Below are positions 58,390 to 64,000 of a stretch of 64,000 nt of DNA, one piece after another. The stretch's first letter is position 1; the number at the start of each line of letters is the position of its first letter. The notes beneath the pieces are model-generated. The model worked only from the letters and a program-made list of their open reading frames with translations. It was not told the DNA's origin and did not search any database. The DNA is from Ignavibacterium sp. (lineage in GTDB: Bacteria > Zixibacteria > MSB-5A5 > GN15 > PGXB01), in assembly GCA_020724775.1 (NCBI GenBank), contig DYGG01000001.1:178784-242783 (forward strand). Reading direction: 5' to 3'. The position numbers were made by a program, and so were the translations under genes.

Positions 58390-59343
58390 ATGAGCCGCTT
58401 CCAGCAAATAGATTTGAAAAAGGTTCGTCTCGTGTCATTGCGCCGGCGGCAGAGCAAAACTGAAATAGGCAACTTTGGCAAGGCGCTGAATATGAAAGGT
58501 GCCGACCGCTTTTTTACATCCCTGCCCCGTTTTCTGAAAGCGGCGGAACTTCAGGAATTCCTCAAAGCGGTCGCTGTGGCCCGCCGCAAAGGACGCCCAT
58601 TTCATCTCATGCTCGGGGCTCATGTCATCAAAGTCGGACTTTCGGATCTGGTAATCGACTTGATGAATCGTCAGATTGTAACCGGCCTCTCCTTTAATTC
58701 CGCCGGATTAATACATGACCTGGAACTTGCTTTCGGAGGAAGGACCTCGGAGGATGTCGCCGCCGGACTGCGTGACGGCTCCTTTGGTATGGCGAAGGAA
58801 ACAGGACGTATGTACGCCGAAATAGTTCGGCTGGCAATTGAAGATGAACTCGGTCTCGGTGAAGCGGCCGGGCGGTTCCTGAACAGACCGAAATTTCGTT
58901 TTCGTAAACATTCGCTTTTTGCGGCGGCGGAACGTTTATCGCTGCCGACGACGGTTCATTTGGGAATCGGCACCGACATAGTGCATCAGCATCCGGTCTT
59001 TGATGCCGCCGCGGCCGGCGAAACCTCCTACCGCGACTTCAAAATTCTCGCCAATATATTGCTGTCGGCCGACCGTGGCGGCGTTGTCGCCAATATCGGT
59101 TCCGCCGTTATCCTGCCCGAGGTTTTCCTGAAAGCGTTAACCGTCGCACGGAATATTGGAAAGCATACCCCGCACATCACCACCGCCAATTTCGATATGA
59201 TTAACCACTATCGTCCCGCAATGAACATTGTCCGCCGACCTACCGAAACCGGAGGCAAAGGCTACAATTTCATCGGTCATCACGAAATAATGATTCCCCT
59301 GATGGCCTGGGGACTAAAATCGTTTGTCAGAGTCACCAAGTAG
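58390..59343 (+). CDS. Deoxyhypusine-synthase-like protein
   Basis: 317 residues. The segment HLMLGAHVIKVGLSDLVIDL then GLSFNSAGLIHDLELAFGG resembles the NAD-binding, substrate-pocket layout of deoxyhypusine synthases, and later GVVANIGSAVILPEVF fits the same fold. True eIF5A targets are not bacterial, so bacterial members act on something else (for example polyamine or lipid-linked substrates) or have lost the reaction. Start is ATG 58390 or TTG 58381; neither has a clear ribosome binding site. Tentative family call. Confidence 0.5.
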   Translation: MSRFQQIDLKKVRLVSLRRRQSKTEIGNFGKALNMKGADRFFTSLPRFLKAAELQEFLKAVAVARRKGRPFHLMLGAHVIKVGLSDLVIDLMNRQIVTGLSFNSAGLIHDLELAFGGRTSEDVAAGLRDGSFGMAKETGRMYAEIVRLAIEDELGLGEAAGRFLNRPKFRFRKHSLFAAAERLSLPTTVHLGIGTDIVHQHPVFDAAAAGETSYRDFKILANILLSADRGGVVANIGSAVILPEVFLKALTVARNIGKHTPHITTANFDMINHYRPAMNIVRRPTETGGKGYNFIGHHEIMIPLMAWGLKSFVRVTK

Positions 59344-59361
59344 ATTCTGGGAGTTGCCTAT

Positions 59362-60888
59362 ATGATCAGACTTGTTGAGTGTGTGCCTAATTTCTCCGAG
59401 GGGCGCCGAAAAGAAGTAATTGATAAGATAGTCGCCGCCATTACCTCCGTTCCGTCGGTGGTATTGCTTGACCGGGAAATGGATGCCGACCACAATCGGG
59501 CTGTGGTCACCTTCGTCTGCCCGCCGGAAGATGCTGTCGAAGCCTGTTTCCGCGGTTACCGAGAAGCGGCCGAACTTATAGATATGCGGAGCCATCAAGG
59601 GGAGCATCCTCGCATGGGGGCTACCGATGTATGTCCCTTTATCCCGATTTCAGATTTCAGCGAAGCGGAAGCAATCGAACTGGCGCACCAACTGGCTAAA
59701 AGAGTAGGGGAGGAATTGCAGATTCCGGTATATTTGTATGAGTCGGCCGCCACTCATCCCGACCGCCAGAACCTGGCTTATGTCCGGAGGGGGGAATATG
59801 AAGGAATCAGGGATGAGATTGAAACTGACCTGTCGCGCAAGCCCGATTATGGTCCATCAAAAATGAATTTAAAGGCGGGCGCTACTGCTATTGGCGTGCG
59901 GTTTCCGCTGATTGCTTTCAATGTATATCTTGACACTGACCGCGTCTCTATCGCCAAAAAGGTTGCCAATGCCGTTCGCTATGCCAAAGGCGGATACCGT
60001 TTTGTTAAGGCGATGGGTTTTTCCATAAAAGAGCGGAATCTGGTCCAGGTTTCGATGAACCTGGTCAACTATACGCAGACTCCTGTCTTTCGCGTGTTTG
60101 AGACAATCAAGTCGGAAGCAGCCCGTTACGGGGTCAATGTCCTCTCATCAGAAATAGTCGGTCTTATCCCGCAACAAGCATTGCTCGATGTGGCTGATTT
60201 TTATCTTCGCTTTGAAAACTTCTCCGCGGCTCAGGTACTGGAAGAAAAACTGCGTCGCAGCGGTGTCGGGGGAGGCGGCGCGACGGCTTCCTTTTATGAT
60301 GAAGTCGCTTCTTCTTCGCCGACCCCCGGCGGCGGCTCCGTGGCGGCCTCGGCCGGCGCTCTGGCGGCAGCGCTCGATTCTATGGTTTGCCGCTTGACCG
60401 TTGGCAAGAAAAAATATCTTGATGTTCAAGAGGAGTTGACCGCTATCCGGGACAAAACCGAAATTTTGCGCGCGCAACTGACAGAGATGATTAAGAAAGA
60501 CGGCGAAGCGTTTGACAAGGTTATGGCGGCTCGCAAACTGCCTAAGGACACGGAGGCGGAAATCAGCAGGCGCAATGCGGAAATCATAGCCGCTACCAAA
60601 CAGGCTGCCCTGGCGCCGCTGGAGACCGCCCGTCTCTCTCTGCAAGTGCTGGAATTGACCCGCATCGTTGCGGAAAAGGGGAATGTCAACTCCGTTTCTG
60701 ACGCCGGTGTCTCTGCTTTGATGGCAAAAGCCGCCATTGAGGGGGCTATATATAATGTTAAGATAAATATTTCCTCTCTGGAAGACACCGAGTTTATCGA
60801 TAGCCTACGTCGAGAGGTCGCCGACCTGCAGACAAAAAGCAGCCTGCTTGCCGATGAAATCAGGAGTATCGTGGAGAGCAAACTATAG
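59362..60888 (+). CDS. ftcD: Bifunctional glutamate formimidoyltransferase/formimidoyl-THF cyclodeaminase
   Basis: 508 residues. Formiminotransferase N-terminal (about 1-180: ECVPNFSEGR, catalytic His near DADHNRAV) and C-terminal (181-295) subdomains, then a cyclodeaminase domain (about 305-505: SSSPTPGGGSVAA). This two-domain fusion passes formimino groups from histidine breakdown to folate. The rest of the hut pathway is not here. Confidence 0.92.
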   Translation: MIRLVECVPNFSEGRRKEVIDKIVAAITSVPSVVLLDREMDADHNRAVVTFVCPPEDAVEACFRGYREAAELIDMRSHQGEHPRMGATDVCPFIPISDFSEAEAIELAHQLAKRVGEELQIPVYLYESAATHPDRQNLAYVRRGEYEGIRDEIETDLSRKPDYGPSKMNLKAGATAIGVRFPLIAFNVYLDTDRVSIAKKVANAVRYAKGGYRFVKAMGFSIKERNLVQVSMNLVNYTQTPVFRVFETIKSEAARYGVNVLSSEIVGLIPQQALLDVADFYLRFENFSAAQVLEEKLRRSGVGGGGATASFYDEVASSSPTPGGGSVAASAGALAAALDSMVCRLTVGKKKYLDVQEELTAIRDKTEILRAQLTEMIKKDGEAFDKVMAARKLPKDTEAEISRRNAEIIAATKQAALAPLETARLSLQVLELTRIVAEKGNVNSVSDAGVSALMAKAAIEGAIYNVKINISSLEDTEFIDSLRREVADLQTKSSLLADEIRSIVESKL

Positions 60889-61727
60889 TGTACGACCGTG
60901 TCGACCTGCATATTCATACATTCTATTCCGATGGTCTGAATTCTCCGGCGGAGATTCTCGAGATTGTCAGGTCAAAGAAACTGCGCGCCTTTGCCGTTTG
61001 CGACCACGACAACCTTCAGGGGTATCGTGAAATCAAAAGGCTTCTTAAAGCGGATGACCCGGAGTTAATCAGCGGGGTGGAACTTTCGGCCGGAAAGGGT
61101 ACCGAAGATATTCACTTGCTGGGTTATTTTATCGACACTGAGAATCCGGCGCTAACCGGCGCTCTTGCCGATTTTCGCGAAAAAAGGAACCGCCGCGGCG
61201 AAATTATGTTAAGCAAATTAAAAATGATGGGAGTCGATATCCCCCTGGAACTTGTAAAAGAAATAGCCGGGAACTCTGCCATCGGGAGACCACATGTTGC
61301 CGATGCCCTTCTTCGAATCGGCGCTGTGAAATCGTATGATGCCGCTTTTGGGAAATATATTGGTGATAAGTCGCCCGCTTATGTTCCCAAGGAAAATATG
61401 AGCCCGGCTGAGGCTATCGCGTTTATTCATGGCGCCGGTGGGCTTGCTGTTCTGGCTCACCCCGGTATCGGAGATGTCTCCCGTTTCATAAATGACCTGG
61501 TGCCGGTCGGATTGGACGGCATTGAAGTCTATCACCCCAATCATAATAGCCAGCACCGTGCCCGGTACAAAAAAATCGCCCAGGAGCACAACCTACTAAT
61601 CACCGGCGGCTCCGATTTTCACGGCCGTGATGGCAAGTACGGGTTGATCGGGAGCGAACCGGTGGCCCATAATATTCTTGAATCACTGAAAGCAAGATAC
61701 AATTTAAGAAATAGAGGTCTCCATTGA
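60888..61727 (+). CDS. PHP-family phosphoesterase (TrpH/RNase AM-like)
   Basis: 279 residues from GTG 60888, one base overlapping the ftcD stop. Metal-binding motifs: DLHIHTFYSDG (residues 6-16), CDHDN, AHPGIGD and GGSDFHG. Such proteins hydrolyse 3',5'-nucleoside bisphosphates or trim RNA 5' ends. Confidence 0.85.
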   Translation: MYDRVDLHIHTFYSDGLNSPAEILEIVRSKKLRAFAVCDHDNLQGYREIKRLLKADDPELISGVELSAGKGTEDIHLLGYFIDTENPALTGALADFREKRNRRGEIMLSKLKMMGVDIPLELVKEIAGNSAIGRPHVADALLRIGAVKSYDAAFGKYIGDKSPAYVPKENMSPAEAIAFIHGAGGLAVLAHPGIGDVSRFINDLVPVGLDGIEVYHPNHNSQHRARYKKIAQEHNLLITGGSDFHGRDGKYGLIGSEPVAHNILESLKARYNLRNRGLH

Positions 61728-63742
61728 AAACGCCCTTTTTATTTATGATTATTTTTCTGCTCTTCACAGCGGGCTCAGCGAATGCCGAGGCGCTTAGCGA
61801 GCAGTACCAACAGGACTTGCTCGACAGAATGCGCTATCTTCGCGGCGCCGGACCTATACCGGCATCTCTCGATTCCGTAGAGCAGCCTCATTGCGGAACC
61901 AGTATCGCCTTCGAATTATTCTTAAATCTGCCCCAGATGTCGGAGTCGTTCCGGGCCGCCAAACCGATGGCTCGACCGGCTCTTTCCGATTCGATGGTTT
62001 CGCCGGCGCAGAGATTCATGATACATTACACCACCTCGGGAGTTGACGCCGTTTATCAATCCAATGTTGACATTGCCCCGGCGGACGGTATACCTGATTA
62101 TGTCAATCGGGTTTCCGAGATTGCCGATTCGGTGTACAATTTCATAACGGTCTATCTTGGATTCCCGCCGCCTCCACAGGACGATTTCTATCCCGACGGG
62201 GGAGACTCCCTTTATGATATCTACATTCAGGAACTGGGTCTCTCATATTACGGCTACACCCAGGGGGAAATCGCTATCAACGCCCAGTCGGCCACTTCGT
62301 ACCTGGTAATTGATAATAATTATAATTTTGCGCCGTACAGTACCCGTCCTCTCGATGCTGTTCGTGTTACCATCGCTCACGAGTTTTTTCACGCCATCCA
62401 CTTCGGTATGGATTATACCGAATACGAAGGCGCCAATACCTATAATGACCCGGCGCGCCTTTACTGGTGGGAGATGTCCTCGACCTGGATGGAAGAAGCG
62501 GCGTACGATGCTATCAATGATTACTACGGTTATCTCAAGGCATTTTATGATTATCCCTGGCTGGCGCTTCAGGATTTCTCTATCGGCAACTCGCTTCATC
62601 CGTACGGCGCGGCCGTTTTCCCAATTTATTTGAGTGAGAAGTTTGGGGTAAGTATAGTGCGCGAAATCTGGGAGAGATGCCGCGATTACGGCACCGGTCC
62701 TCAGTTTCTACGCGCCGCCAATGATGCCATTGTAGATATTTCGATGGGAGAATATGATCTGGGGCGGGCTTTTGCCGAGTTCAGCGTTTATAATCTGTTT
62801 ACCGGTCCCCGCTCTGTCCGAGCCCCGCTATCATATCGCTATGTAAGAAATACAACCGTAAATACAATAATCGCGCCTCTGGTATTTTCCGAGGCAGCCA
62901 ATTATCCGATGATACCCGATTCGGCGTTTCTCCCTCACTCCAGTTATCCATTCTTTATGGTCTGGCCCTGGCCCAGTAGTACCACGGATATTACAGTTGA
63001 GAAAATGGGTTATTTCAAGCAGCGGGTACCGCAGAACTTAGCATCGAATTATATCGCTCTTAACAATCTTGGTCCGGGAGCGGATACCGCCATTTTTCGT
63101 TTCACCGGCGACCGGATTTCATCACTGCAACTTCGCTGGCATACCGCTGTGGTCGGTTTCCCCATAAATTCAGGATTGCCGGCGGATGTCCGGATTCATT
63201 ATTTGACTGATTCCGCAATTGTCGTCGATTCAATGTTCACATCCGGCTTTTTCAGATTCTATGCGATTCCGTCGGTGACATCGACCATCAATTCCGCCTA
63301 CATCGACGGTTCCACGGGGTATCATTTCGGATATCTCGTAGCCGATTCTGTGAAGAATGTTGGTCTTGACGACAGCACCGCCCTCAGATTCAAAGTCCTT
63401 GCCCCCTATCCCAATCCGATGGTGGTCAAGTCCACTGATGACGAAATCACATTCAAAGTCGAGTTTGACCGGGAAGCCGGCATTCCGGGCGGAACCAAAG
63501 TTTTAGTTTCGGTGGACCTCTTCAATGCTGCCGGAGAAAAGATACTCTCCCCGAATTTGACTGACAGCATCGGCGAAGTCCTCTGGCCTGTCAATGAGGA
63601 TGAATGGGAATGGTCCTGGAACCTGTTTAATGACAAAGGCAAGGCGGTGGCGCCGGGGGTCTATATCGCCGTCATAAAATTGGAAGTTCCCGATGCCAAT
63701 ATCAGCACGGTGAAGAAGTACAAATTAGCCGTTATCAGATGA
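61724..63742 (+). CDS. Secreted MXAN_6640-like metalloprotease
   Basis: 672 residues from TTG 61724 (AGAGG upstream), overlapping the previous stop. Signal peptide 1-21 (cut after ANA). Zinc motif H219-E-F-F-H223, with a downstream glutamate (EMSSTWMEE, 250-258) as likely third ligand. The last 110 residues (LAPYPNPM...GVYIAVIKL) form a FlgD-like/T9SS-type C-terminal domain. Substrate unknown. Confidence 0.75.
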   Translation: MKTPFLFMIIFLLFTAGSANAEALSEQYQQDLLDRMRYLRGAGPIPASLDSVEQPHCGTSIAFELFLNLPQMSESFRAAKPMARPALSDSMVSPAQRFMIHYTTSGVDAVYQSNVDIAPADGIPDYVNRVSEIADSVYNFITVYLGFPPPPQDDFYPDGGDSLYDIYIQELGLSYYGYTQGEIAINAQSATSYLVIDNNYNFAPYSTRPLDAVRVTIAHEFFHAIHFGMDYTEYEGANTYNDPARLYWWEMSSTWMEEAAYDAINDYYGYLKAFYDYPWLALQDFSIGNSLHPYGAAVFPIYLSEKFGVSIVREIWERCRDYGTGPQFLRAANDAIVDISMGEYDLGRAFAEFSVYNLFTGPRSVRAPLSYRYVRNTTVNTIIAPLVFSEAANYPMIPDSAFLPHSSYPFFMVWPWPSSTTDITVEKMGYFKQRVPQNLASNYIALNNLGPGADTAIFRFTGDRISSLQLRWHTAVVGFPINSGLPADVRIHYLTDSAIVVDSMFTSGFFRFYAIPSVTSTINSAYIDGSTGYHFGYLVADSVKNVGLDDSTALRFKVLAPYPNPMVVKSTDDEITFKVEFDREAGIPGGTKVLVSVDLFNAAGEKILSPNLTDSIGEVLWPVNEDEWEWSWNLFNDKGKAVAPGVYIAVIKLEVPDANISTVKKYKLAVIR

Positions 63743-64000
63743 GACCGTCGCCTCAGATTATAGCCAGAGTCGCGATTTTCGCGGCTCTGGTTTTTGTTTT
63801 CTCATATTTCACTCTCCTCTTACCAAATGTCAATCCGGCATTCTTCATTGTATTCTCCGCCGGTTACCTCTGGGGAATCTGGCCTGGTATTGGCGTTGGC
63901 GCTATCGGTTTTTTTCTCTGGTCAAATCTTAATCCTTCCGGTCCGGTTGCTTTTCCGCTGTTACTTTCACAACTGGCAGGAATCTCCCTTTCGGCGCCGG
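63739..64000 (+). CDS. Integral membrane protein, 5' part (possibly ECF-type S component)
   Basis: 87 codons before the window ends, starting at ATG 63739 with 4-bp overlap to the metalloprotease. At least three hydrophobic segments; the second contains AGYLWGIWPGIGVGAIG, similar in style to substrate-binding membrane proteins. Too short to name with confidence. Confidence 0.4.
   Translation, partial: MRPSPQIIARVAIFAALVFVFSYFTLLLPNVNPAFFIVFSAGYLWGIWPGIGVGAIGFFLWSNLNPSGPVAFPLLLSQLAGISLSAP

Overview
This window reads as a chromosomal segment of an anaerobic, sulfite/sulfate-respiring bacterium with an outer membrane. The best guess is a member of candidate phylum Zixibacteria or a close relative in the FCB group. 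Four things point there: dockerin-like paired repeats at the end of a secreted peptidase, a cohesin-like domain, a type IX secretion (Por) sorting domain at the end of a 2672-residue surface protein, and a MXAN_6640-like secreted metalloprotease, all next to a complete reductive dsr locus. This assignment is inference from protein style; no ribosomal RNA is present.

Region 1 (1-14.5 kb, all minus strand) is a sulfur-respiration supercluster, transcribed right to left: qmoA-qmoB, then dsrA-dsrB-dsrD-dsrN-dsrL-dsrC, then an RsbRD-type gene and dsrM-dsrK-dsrJ-dsrO (dsrO runs off the left edge; dsrP would follow). DsrAB keep all siroheme/[4Fe-4S] cysteines, DsrC keeps both redox cysteines, and DsrD (usually a marker of the reductive direction) occurs with DsrL (an NAD(P)H-linked iron-sulfur flavoprotein). 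QmoC, AprAB and Sat are not in the window. qmoAB has a near-consensus sigma-70 promoter followed by a Rex-type operator. dsrC has its own TATAAT promoter and an intrinsic terminator.

Region 2 (14.6-22.1 kb, minus) is an apparent operon of a PEP-synthase-like phosphohistidine protein, a sensor histidine kinase, a response regulator lacking an AAA+ domain, a CBS-domain protein and a SLC13/DASS anion transporter. Region 3 (22.2-32.0 kb, minus) is a group 3b-like [NiFe] hydrogenase (beta, cyclic-nucleotide-domain, gamma, small and large subunits) with its maturation protease and HypF, HypC, HypD and HypE, nearly all with overlapping or abutting ends. hypA and hypB are absent here.

Region 4 (32.4-43.1 kb, minus) holds two secreted proteins, each ended by a strong intrinsic terminator: an M28 peptidase with a C-terminal dockerin-like domain, and the giant protein (VWA domain, 20 tandem Ig/PKD-like units of about 86 residues, cohesin-like domain, dockerin-like segment, T9SS sorting domain). 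Units 2-7 and 14-19 share the same subtype order, a trace of block duplication. Region 5 (43.7-47.0 kb) has glnS, a small AT-rich patch with a HEPN-like gene and a membrane-anchored orphan, and tRNA-Gln(CUG). Region 6 (47.1-54.7 kb) has thiN, a D-threonine-aldolase-like gene, and an AmmeMemoRadiSam locus (membrane spermidine-synthase-like protein, radical SAM enzyme with a Tat-like N-terminus, DUF362 protein, and a divergent Memo-AMMECR1 fusion with a predicted signal peptide).

Region 7 (54.7-64 kb, plus) is a tightly coupled operon behind a TTGACA-17-TATGAT promoter: manC, a SPOR lipoprotein, tsaC-like, a low-molecular-weight phosphatase, a DUF3108 protein, a deoxyhypusine-synthase-like protein, ftcD, a PHP phosphoesterase, a secreted metalloprotease and the start of an integral membrane protein.
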